Source of the DNA: Kingdonia uniflora
Taxonomy: Eukaryota; Streptophyta; Magnoliopsida; Ranunculales; Circaeasteraceae
Direction: 5' to 3'
Length of the DNA stretch: 64,000 nucleotides
NCBI GenBank assembly: GCA_014058105.1
Contig: JACGCM010001659.1
Coordinates: forward strand, 3,286,001-3,350,000
Within the stretch, counting starts at the first letter, position 1; each line of letters opens with the position of its first letter. Made by a program: the position numbers and the translations under genes. Shown here piece by piece: positions 31,201 to 43,200 of this stretch. The notes beneath the pieces are model-generated. The model did not search any database and had not been told where the DNA came from. It worked only from the letters and a program-made list of their open reading frames with translations.

Positions 31201-34200
31201 CATTCCAGACACAAATTATAATTGAACTGGAACAATTAACCAAAAGATTATCTAATTCAAATAAGACAGCTACAGTTATCTCAGTGAAGCTTCATCCATG
31301 AAAAGTCAACTCCGGTCTTGCATAGTTATCGAGTTTGCGCAAATGTTTGTCTATCAACAGCTTGGGCGATACGATATTATATCTTAACTTACACTTTGCC
31401 AATATATTGCTATATGTTGGCATAGATGGTTTTAATTAAAAGTATACAAACTGGAAAATCATTGATATGATTTATCATAAAAAAATCATTGTTCAGCAAA
31501 TAGCTCCTAGCTTGTTCCATCTATATTGCATTATTTTTCATTTTTTCCGAGGAATGATAAGATGCTACTCTGACTCGAGTTTCACCGTGCTATTCACAAC
31601 ATCGCCCCCCATAAGTTGAAATTAAACATCAGTACGGATGTGTTCATAGTTCTTCCATGGCATTTCCGTAAAAAAATCAGTCTGGTAATTTATTATATTA
31701 GTCTTTCATCTATCTGTTGGAAAAAACTGCCAAAATCGGACACAAACTACTATGTTTTCCAATGTATCTTTATGTGGGTAAGCAAAATAATTAAGAAAAA
31801 CCATCATAGTTCAGCTGGTTAGGGAACCTATTTACAATATATAATTTATTCATCATGAAACATTAGCATCTTTTTAAAGGGGATATGAAGAATATGCTAA
31901 ACACATCTGTATATTTGTTTGAGCTAAAACTATGTCTTAAAGCGGATACTGCGGTGATTGAAACGGTGAAACTTTTATAAAAGTTACATCTAGCATTCTT
32001 CATATTTTCATATAAATAAAATAAAATAAAAACATGACCCATGAGCTAGACAACTCTTCCCTATTTCAAGGCCCTGTAAATACTTATAAATATATCTCTT
32101 AGCGTAGAATTTTTTTCTTTGATAGCCGGCAGTTGCAGATTCAATTTTTGGAGAAGGGTTGGCAACTTACTTTAATATCTGCAACCCAAGAGGATATCCA
32201 ATAACAATTTGATTCACTGTCCTTTGGTAGACAGGTTTTGTAGTACTTCCGGGATTATGTAGCTGAGATAATATCATGTTACTATGTTAGCTTTTTAGTT
32301 TATGGCATGGTTGGCTTTGGCGGGTTGTCTTCGGGAAGGCGTAAGTTACGGTCGCCAGTTCCATATCGGACTAATGCTTCAAGAACTTTAAAAGAGTCGA
32401 GGTTGATATTCATCATAGCATTCTGTACATTAAGGTCTTCCGTTCCGCTGGCCGTTGTGCTTCACTGAGATGTGAGGGAAATTTTTGTTTTTTAAAAATA
32501 GATGAAGTCAGTTGGGTTTTTTTTAGACAGCACACAATTGCCTTGACTGTTGACTGTAATTTGATCTATTATATTCTACCTTCTAAGTTTCCTTTCAACT
32601 AGTTTATTAGAAATGAGACTTAATTTTTTTCAAAAATTAAGGGTTTCAGATACATAACAGCAGGGCAGAATAGATATAGCATACCTCTTAAAATAAATAA
32701 GATGCAGTAAGAATTGCTAGTCAGATAGCGTGATTTACATTATTACATCCTTTTCATTAAACCAACTACAAAATTTCAATAAGAATGGAGGTACCTCTTG
32801 TCGTGCCAAATGATCCAGGTCTGTAGGTGAGCATGGCCGGAGATTCCTAAAACTATACCGTGAGACAACGTCCTGCAAAGAACCTTCCGCTAATAATGGC
32901 TCATCTTCGCCCACCCGACAAAGAGCCTCCTTCCTCCTTTGCTCAACCTAATCAACAAATTAGGTCATAACATTTTCACACAGTCTACTGTAATCATCAC
33001 CAAAGCATTTTCCATGTGGGTATAAGACTGGTACTGCACCATATTAATCCATCGAGACTTTTTGAAGCAGATTGACTAACTAGAACATAATACCTTTTAA
33101 TCATTCAGTGAGACACGACAAGAATATTAGATTTACTCTTGATAATTAAAGTATCACAATTAACAATGCATTCAACAACCAGGATACACTGATCAAATGG
33201 AAGAACTCATACCTTCAACATGCTTGCAAGATCTCCATATGTTTGTTCGAATTGAATAAATCTATTCCAAACCTGCAAAAATAATTACAGCAAGAGAAAA
33301 AGAAGTGATTAAACATACTAGGCATATCATTTTTGAGTGTATGGAAGCAAAATACAAACTAATACTGTACGTCAAAAGGTTCAATATATCTGTTTACTTT
33401 CCCACTTCGTTTACCTAATAGATTATGTACTGCACGCAACCACCCAAATTCTATATATACCAGCGGGAATATGTTAAATGAGAATATGGAAATTTAAAAA
33501 TAGGTAAAAGAAGATGGAAAATAAATAAAAAATGAATGCCTCAGCTATTGCTTCTTTTAAGACCTAACTTGTAGTGTGGAACTCTTAATTGTTTAATGGT
33601 TGAGGTAACTTGATTTCATTCGCATCTTAGTGTGTACCCCAAGCAGTCTCTCTTTAAATGGCGGCTTATATTTATTTCTATTATGAATTTAATTATGTCT
33701 TCGCTTTAATTTCTATTTAGAGAAGGTGGTGGATTAGGATTCCATAATTTTAGAAGTAGGAGGAGATTTTAGAAAACTAATCAGGATTAGTAGTAATTGT
33801 CTTTTAAAGGAAGGAGGTCCCTTTACATGCATTTGGTAGTTTGATTGCGAGTTTTTGAGATGAGAAATCAATACAATCAATTTATGATGAGAAATCCAAC
33901 AGTTTATTGATGTTCAATTGATTGTTTGCTTCCTGTGATTCTAGTTTGAATCATAACTCCTTACATTCCTACAAAAGAACTCCAATGTAGAAGCTCAAAG
34001 CAAAACAAAAATTGCATATAATAGAATCCTGAACAGATATCGCATGATTTAGTTTGCACCACTATCAAAAACCCAAGTGCATATACATGGCTATCTGGTA
34101 AGACAGAAAAATTAAAGATTGTACCTCTACAGATTCTCCAGGTGGAAGCGAGCTTAAAGCCCGTTCAAACAAAGCACGAATGTTCCTATCATCATTTAAA

Positions 34201-37200
34201 CGGTACAAGAAATCTGCATACCTGTAACTTCATGTTAGAAATAGGCAGGACAAGATTCAGCGGCTATTTCATGCCATTTTGCCTAAAGGCCTCCTTCATT
34301 TACAATGTTTTTAGAAGAAGGGTTTTGCTTATTACCCATTTACTCTATGTTCATGATTTTTGGAATTTTTCAATGGTAATAAATGGTATATTCAAGGTCT
34401 TACATCTGTTCTTATGATGTATGAGACTTGTTAAGGTCAACTTATTAATTAGGATAAAAATGGGATTTATGTTCTCCTAGTGTTCCTATGCCAAAGAAAG
34501 ATGCAATCCAAAATGCTTTTGGTTTCACTCTCAAATCCTTTTCTTAAGCATTACTCGCGGTAAACTTCTAGTCAGGCACTTTGAAGAACTCTTGCTCCGA
34601 GTACAAAAGAAAATTAATGGCGGACGGGGAAGAATGTTATCCACAAGGAGTAGATTGGTGCTTGCTAATCATGTGCTATATTTTATGCCAATACATATCC
34701 TATCTTATCTTGTCCCGTTTCAGTCATATCTGGGCTTAAATTTATGTTTTCTAGCTTCTTCTGGGGTTCTAGTATGGCACACCTCAAAAGAAAAAGATTA
34801 AAAATGAAACGTATGACACTACTTTTTTTTGTATAAAAAAAAGTATGGCATGTTAGGAGTTGGGTCCAAGCCCAAGCTAGGAACCCAACAGGGTTGGGGT
34901 GTCCTATACAGACTCCTAGCAAACCCATAGGCCCATTAGGGTTATGGGGAGAGTTAGAGTAGAATAGGGAATCCTTCTGGGTTGTCTATAAATAGAACAT
35001 AGTATGATAATCAATAAATCTCTTTCTTTCTTTCTCTCTTGTTCATGCTTTAGTATTATTCTGTTCTAGATTAATCATATCCCAACACGTTATCAACACG
35101 CAAGCTCTAGGAGCGAGGAGAGCAGATCTTTCCGTCTAATCAGAGATTTCACGGAAACAAAGCGATCAAGAGAAGAGGTATTTTACGTTTTTTTTTTATA
35201 CCTATATTCAGATCTATAATATATCATAGATCAACATGTTTCGAAAACCTATTTTTTCCCTATTTTTTTCGGATTAAAAACTAGGGTTTTTAGTTTTTTT
35301 ACCCTTGATAAAGGGCTGTTTTCGATCGTGTATATCTTTCACTGTGGAGATCGGATTGAGGCGAGACCACTTCGGTTGGATAGCCTACTCCGAGAGCTTT
35401 CCAACGATATATGGCACGTCTCTGGGAGATGCCCTAATCGCCGGGAATCGCTCGCTGAAACTTGGCAGTTTCACGGCCAAAATGGCGTTTGTTTGGTCGT
35501 TGACGTCATCAACTTTTTTTAATTTTATTTTTTTCTTTCAAAAATATTTTTATATTTATGACGTCATCCTTATCCATAGTGACGTCAACTGTGACACGTG
35601 TCGAGGATGCGTGGCACGCTGACGTAGCATGGCACGTGCGGGCACGTGTGGCATGCATGTCATGTGTGTGGCACGTACAGCATGCCGTGACATGTGTGGC
35701 ACGTGACAGTTACCGGAGACCGGCCACCGGAACTTTGCCGGAATTTTGACAAGGGGAATCGCCAAACGGTTGCCGGAATATTCTTCCCGATTACCGGAAT
35801 ATTCCTTGCCGTCACCGGATCAGTGACGTGTGTGACACGTGGTCGTGACGTGTGTGGAACGTGTGTGACACGTGCGACGTGTGTGACACGTGTGGTGCAC
35901 GTGCGGGGCACGTGTGACCGAGTCAGACCGGTTCAGACCATGTCAGACCGGTCCAAACCTTGACCCAGACCGAGTCAGACCGGTCCAGACACAAAAACGA
36001 CATTTTATCGCCCTATTTTTGGTCAAATTGAGCCCAATTTTTTTGAAAAATTCCTATTGACTGGACCTACCCCGTGGGGGGACCCTTTTTGGTTTTTTTT
36101 ATACAAAATATTTTTTTTCAAATTTTTGAGAATAGGTGCCTCGTATAGGAGCATTGGCTCACTTATATGTGATATAAGTACTTAGTGTAATACCTATTTA
36201 AGTATCTTTACAATAGCTAATAGGATATTACTGGTATGCCCCTAGGATACTCATTATCTTGATCAGGGATCACTGATAATACGAAACTAAGACTAATTTA
36301 GCATACGACTATCAGTCATATCTAAATCATAGTTAATTGTCAAGGACAAATAACTAGAGCTCAATTGGGAATTGACTTAGTCTTATTTCTAAAAACTTGG
36401 TGTCTGAGGAACCAATTTTTCGTATCTAGGTGCAATTAGATGTTACAAGCATAACATTCAGAGGTATATAGGCATTAATAGCACCCTATAGTACCCTAGA
36501 CTGTTAGTTCAAAGACAGGCCTCATCAACCTATCTTGTGAACCCAGCTGACTTCGGGATGGAACCACTCGTCAGCTAAACATCTAATACCCCTCATATTC
36601 GTAGCAAATAGGGTCATTTGGCTAGAATATACAACCTTTTATTGCATTTGAGGGCTTAGAACACCCTAGTTCTCGAACTACGAGGAGCACACATCTAGCA
36701 GTTATGAATAGCAATCTTGGCTAGGATTCTATTTAACTGTACACCTAAGATTCAGATTGTCATTTTTACAGGGTACATTTTGGGATTTGATTCTCCTCGA
36801 GGAATTTCATGTATTTTAGAATATGAACAGGGTTCACCTTTAAATATGATTAGGAATCATTTTTTTGGCATTATTCTTATTACTATGATTTGTCTTCCAT
36901 GCAATTGATATGCTTTGTCTCTCATTACGATATCTATTTTGCATTCCAGATGTCTGCGAAGCTTAAGAATGTTGAATTTGCAGCATTGTTGCTCACTGGC
37001 GTTAATTAACCTCACTTGGTGCATTGGCACTGACTTGTTCTTGAAGTCTTTCGGTCTGCAGAAGACCATCGTCATTGGCAACAAGGAAGAACCTGTGGAC
37101 AAAGCAAGGGCTTTGTTTATCCTCCGTCATCATATTCAGGATGACCTCAAGACCGAATACCTCAACAAGGTTGAGCCAGCTGACCTATGGGCAAGTCTCA

Positions 37201-40200
37201 AGGGGCGATATGGTCAGCAGAAGAGTATTATGCTCCCCAAGGCTATGCACCAATGGAACAACCTTAGGATCCAAGATTTTAAGACGGTCACTGAGTACAA
37301 CTCAGCAGTCCACAAAATCACTTTTACACTTGAGTTGTGTGAGAAGGTCACTGATGCTGAAATGGTAGAGAATACTCTATCTACTTTCCATGCTAGTAAT
37401 ATTGCGCTTCAGCGGCAATATCGACGCGAGAACATGAAGACTCATGAAGCCTTGATTCAGGCACTGCTCCTTTCTGAGCAGAACGATGAACTTTTGATAA
37501 AGAATCATGTTATGCGGCCCTCTGGGAGTGCGCCATTGCCTGCATCTAATAATGTTCAGTTTCGGGGAAACAACTCTGCACGTCAGGGACGCAGAAATGG
37601 AAAAGGTAGGGGTGGATACCAGAGCAACAAAAAGGGAGGGCACCAGAAACCCTTTGGCCCTCGGAGAGGTAAAGGATTTCATAAATCTGGAACACCAGGC
37701 ACTGTGAAGAAGGAGAAGAAGCCAGATCAGGGATCTATTTGCTTTAACTGCGGTGGCACAGGACATTGGGCACGAGACTGCCATGCACCAAGGGTGGCTA
37801 AAGCTAACAAAGTCCGGACCCATCGTACAGTTGTTGACACCAACTCTGCCCCAGTGGCGTTTGGAGTGTCCGACTTCTTCGGCGACACTGATACCGCCAT
37901 GATTCAGCATACGGAGTAATCCGTTACGATTCCCCAGTAGACATGGGATGTCACATTAGAGAGAGCACTAGTAGTTTCTATTTCTAGTATAGATTTACTC
38001 TACTTTTCATTGTCAGTATGTTTGATTTTGTTTGGAACATATCATTTATCTTTCAGTACTGTGCTCGTGACATACATGATATTTTATTTTGTTCTATTCC
38101 ATGATGATTTTCCCTAGCTATTTGTTCATTTGCATATATAGTTTTTAATCTGCTATATATACAGGTCGCCCATGGATCTTTTTGCCTATAAGGCACTAAT
38201 TGATAATAGGACGAGTCGCGACACATGTCTGGTAGACAGTGGTACCACGCACTCGATCCTTCGAGATAAAAAGTATTTCCCGCAATTGACCGCGTATGTC
38301 GGGGACATTCACACTGTTACTGGGTCAGCCAGTATCATAGAATGCTCAGGGAGCGCCACGCTTTTACTCCCTAACGGTACGATACTGAGTATCCAAACCG
38401 CGTTATTTGCTAGTAAATCTCCCAAGAATTTACTTAGCTTTAGGGATATACATGATAATGGTTATCACGTCCGGACGATAGGAGATGATGAGAATCAGAT
38501 TCTATGCATCACCTATTCGCCTAACGGTCAAGAACTTATATTGGAACGGTGTCCAATGCATTCCTCAGGGCTTTATTCTACTGCCTTTCGGCATGTCGAA
38601 ACATATGCAATCACAAATTTTTCTCCGTTACAAGAGAAAACATTTAAGATTTGGCATGATCGTTTTGGATACCCTGGACAGCGAATGATGAGAAAAATTA
38701 TCAATAGTACCTCTGGACATTCACTGAAGAGCAAAAAAATTAGAATTTTGCAAGATTGTCCGTGTAACGCCTGCTGTCAGGGAAAGCTTATAGTCCAACC
38801 TAGTAAGACCAAGGTAGAGTTCGAGTCTCCGACCTTTCTCCAACGTATCCATGGAGATATATGTGGACTTATCCATCCACATAGTGGCCCGTTCAAATAC
38901 TATATGGTCTTAATCGACGCATCTGTGAGATGGTCAGACGTTTGCCTTTTATCGTCTAGGAATATGGCGTTTCCACGACTGCTTGCCCAGATTATACGAT
39001 TGCGAGCTCATTTCCCGGATCACCCGATCAAATCTGTGAGATTTGACGGCGCTGGCGAGTTTAGCTCCAAGGCGTTTCTTGATTATTGTATGGCTAATGG
39101 GATAGATGTCGAGCATCCAGTACCCCATGTCCATACCCAGAATGGGATGGCGGAGAATCAAATCAAGCGATTACAGTTAATTGCTAGGCCACTATTACTA
39201 CGATCTCAGCTTCCAGCTACTGCGTGGGGCCATGCAATTTTGCATGCTGCCGCCCTTATTAGAATTCGTCCAACAGCCAATAATCAATATTCCCCATTGC
39301 AACTGATAACTGGGTCGGAGCCCGGTGTCGCCCATCTACGAACATTTGGATGTTCTGTACAGGTGCCCGTTGCACCACCACAACGTACGAAGATGGGACC
39401 CCAACGTCATCTCGGCATTTACGTGGGTTATGATTCACCATCTATCATTCGATACTTGGAACCCACTACGAGCGATGTATTTACTGCGAGATTCGCTGAT
39501 TGTCACTTTGATGAGACGATTTTCCCAGCATTGGGGGGAGAATTGACAGTCAATGCTGCGGATGTTTCCAAGATTAGCTGGAACACACCATCGTTGTCTC
39601 ATCTAGATCCCCTAAACAATTATGGTGACAAGGAGGTGCAGCGGATTCTATACTTACAACAGATCGCTAATGAATTACCTGATTCATTCAACGATGCTGC
39701 TAAAGTAACCAAGGCGCACATACTTGCAAGTAATGCGCCTGCACGACTGGATGTTCAGGGAACTGGTGTGCAACCTGTTAATGAATCCAAGCCGCGCGTC
39801 ACGAGAGGATGCCCCGCTGCAAAGAAGGACGCTGAGCCGAGAGCTAAGATACAGCGTACGGGAAAAGAAAAGACTAATGGTGTAATCAGTCCATCGGAGA
39901 TGGCACCACCCACCAACAAGGCTATCGTAACTACATACCCACGTGTAGCATTAGGAAACATGCCCGGCGAGGCACATGTACATGATAATCGAGAGATCTC
40001 AATTAACTTTGTTTCTAATGGCACTACGTGGGATCGCTTGGAAGTAGTAGTTGACGAAGTATTCACTTTCGTTGTTGCGCTCGCCATCGAGGATGATGAT
40101 CCAGAACCACTCACTATAGACGAATGTAGAAGTCGTACAGATTGGCTAAATTGGGAGTCTGCGATCAATACGGAGCTTAACTCATTAGCTAAACGCGAAG

Positions 40201-43200
40201 TGTTTGGACCAATAGTCTTTAAGCAAGATGCTATGGGGCCTGTCGGTTATAAATGGGTATTCGTACGAAAACGTAATGAACTCGGAGACATAGTAAGGTA
40301 CAAAGCAAGACAAGTTGCTCAGGGTTTTTCTCAAAGACCTGGCATCGATTTCGATGAAACCTACTCTCCAGTCATGGACGCTATAACGTTTCGCTACTTG
40401 ATCAGCCTGTCAGTCGTTAAGAACGAGCTAGACATGCGCCTAATGGATGTAATTGATGCATATCTATATGGGAAATTAGATATGGAGATCTACATGAAGC
40501 TGCCATAAGGGTTTAAGCTTCCGGAAGCGACAATGCCAGGCACGCGGGGTGCCTACGTAGTAAAACTGGATAAGTCATTGTATGGTCTGAAACAGTCAGG
40601 GCTCATGTGGCACAATAAGCTGACTGAATATTTGAAGGCCGAGGGATTTACAAATAGCCTTGTTTGCCCATGTGCTTTTATCAAGAAAACGGATACTGGT
40701 TTCGCCATCATTGCAGTTTATGTAGACGATTTGAATATCATCGGAACTCCGGGGGAGATCGCGAATGGTGCCTAATACCTTGGGAAGGAATTCGAAATGA
40801 AAGACCTTGGGAAGACCAAATTTTGTCTTGGTTTGCAGATCGAACATCTTGGCCGCGGCATAATCGTACATCAGGCGACGTATACCGGAAGAATCATAAA
40901 ACGTTTCGGTATGGATACGGCACATAATGCCAAGACGCCTATGCATGTCCGTTCATTGGATGTGAACAAGGACATCTATCGTCCTCCTGATGAGGGGGGG
41001 AAACTTCTAGGGCCAGAGACGCCATATCTAGGAGCTATCGGTGCTTTCCTATACTTAGCAGGGTGTACTCGACCCGACATCTCATTTGCAGTAAACTGTT
41101 TGGCACGCCATAGTTCTGCACCTACCTAAAGGCACTAGAATGGGATCAAGCACATTTTGAGATATCTCATCGGTACGAAAGACTGGGGTTTGTTCTATCC
41201 ACAACTTGGCAAACGGGAACTTATAGGATATGCCGATGCAGAATATTTGTCAGATCCACATAAAGGCCGATCACAATCGGGTTATGTATTCTTGTATGGA
41301 GATACTGCGATTTCTGGAGATCATTGAAGCAGACGATGGTTGTTACATCCTCGAACCATGCGGAGATTCTTACACTACATGAAGCCGGCAGAGAATGTTT
41401 TTGGTTGCGGTCTATGATCAACCATATCAACGGAAGTTGCGGTCTGAATTCTATCCAAGATAAACCGACGACACTTTATGAAGACAACGCAGCTTGTATC
41501 GTTCAAGTCAAAGGCGGATTTATTAAAGGTGACAAAATGAAGCATATTTCACCAAAGTTCTTCCACATACACGAGTTACAGAAGACGAATGAAATCGACA
41601 TTGTTCAAGTCCATTCAGCAGACAACCTGGCTGATCTCTTCACGAAGGCTCTTGCATATCATACATTCAAGAGATTAGTTCATGGAATCGACATACGCAG
41701 TTTACAAGATTTATTATCTCAGGGAGATCGACGTCAAGGGGAGTAGTCCCAGCCTGGCGTGGACACATGCGTGTTGTACTTTTTTCCTGATAGCGCAGTT
41801 TTTATCCTCGGAGGTTTTACTGGCTGGAGGTTTTAATGAGGCAACGTATACGCGTCCACAACCTATACAGGGCATATGATTGTACTCTTTCCCTGCACAA
41901 CTTTATGCCCAAGGGGTTTTGCTAGGCAGAGGTTTTAATGAGGCAAGTCGTCCTAGTATGGAACACCCCAAGGGGGAGTGTTAGGAGTTGGGTCCCAGCC
42001 CAAGCTAGGAACCCAACAGGGTTGGAGTGTCCTAGACTCCTAGCAAACCCATAGGCCCATTAGGGTTATGGGGAGAGTTAGAGTAGAATAGGGAATCCTT
42101 CTTGGTTGTCTATAAATTGAATTGTACTATGTACAGAGAACATAGTTATGATAATCAATAAATCTCTTTCTCTCTTGTTCATGCTTTAGTATTATTCTGT
42201 TCTAGATTGATCATATCCCAACATGGCACTATTAAAAGGAAGTAAATTTCATGGGATGCTATATGTAAGCCCAAATTAGAACGTGCCCTTGGTATTAGGA
42301 ACTTGAGAGATGTTCAGCCCAGATTAATGATCAGGAAAACCTGGTTACACAAAGATTCTTTGTGGACTAGTTTCACGAGAAGTATATATTTTATAAATGG
42401 AGAACCATTGCAAAATATTGTCACAGCGTCAAAAATTATGGAAAACCATTAGTTTACACATAGATATGGTGAAGTAACATACTTCATGGGTTCGTGGTGA
42501 AGGTGGTATTAATTTCTGGAGTAGCAACTTTTCAGGATTTGGTTCTTTGAAAGATGTACTGATTGTTCAATACCCTCAGGTCTCAACCAATTCAAGTGAA
42601 AGAATTTTTTATTAATGGAGTTTGGAAATGGAACATTTCGTATACAGATATTTGTGCCCAGTGGAAATCTATACTTTCTCAAAGATATTTTCTTTCATCT
42701 GATCAAGATAAGGCTGTTTGGTCCCAAACTACTACTGGTACTTTTACTGTTAAGACTGCTTGGGAGCTTATTAGATATGAGTCTGACCAGCCTCTTAATC
42801 TCAATTGGGCTTGACGTCAATTATTCCTTCCAAAATACATATTTTCTCACTGAAGACTTGCCAGAAAGTGGCTGTGGTTGGTTCTGCTGTTCAAACTTTG
42901 CATAATGCTTTAGTCTCAAAATTCAGTATTGGAGAACAGGTGGTTATAAGAGTCAAATTTTTGTTAGTAGATGGTGAAATTGCTACCAGAGTGGATTATT
43001 TTTTTAACATGCAGCTTGTGGTATTTCACATGTGCTCCATTCAGTAATTGGTCTTCCAAAGTCTGGCTTGTCGTTGTTTCAAGAGAAGTCGTAGAGGTAT
43101 CCTCCCCTCTTTTGTTTTATGGGCATTATGACTAAAGTAGGAACAAAGCCTTATATAAAGAGTTTTCAGGGCAAGGATGGACTGGCAACTCTCAAAAAAC

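Larger units (their letters stand above)
34851..42223 (+). mobile_element. Ty1/copia element A, nearly complete
   Basis: 7.4 kb, bounded by LTRs 34851-35087 and 41979-42223 (TGTTAGGAGTTGGG...CCCAACA) and by the 5-bp target duplication TGGCA (34846-34850 and 42224-42228). It contains a probable primer-binding segment CGTTATCAACACG after the 5' LTR, a 1.85-kb leader, gag (36950-37919), a 249-nt spacer, pol in the order protease, integrase, RT, RNase H (the copia order), and polypurine tract AAGGGGGAG. Gag has one frameshift, and pol has several nonsense changes and one deletion, so this copy should not be autonomous. It lies in the LINE within a CSTF77 intron, antisense to the gene. Confidence 0.95.

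Noticed and set aside
35660..35963. ORFs on both strands rich in T, C, V and R in the copia A leader
   Set aside because: Produced by the CACGTG/GTGTGACACG repeats; non-coding leader.
37377..37910. 177-codon minus-strand ORF opposite gag of copia A
   Set aside because: It is the shadow of the gag frame on the other strand and has no motif.
39755..40168. 137-codon minus-strand ORF opposite pol of copia A
   Set aside because: Shadow of the pol linker; composition reflects the sense codons.
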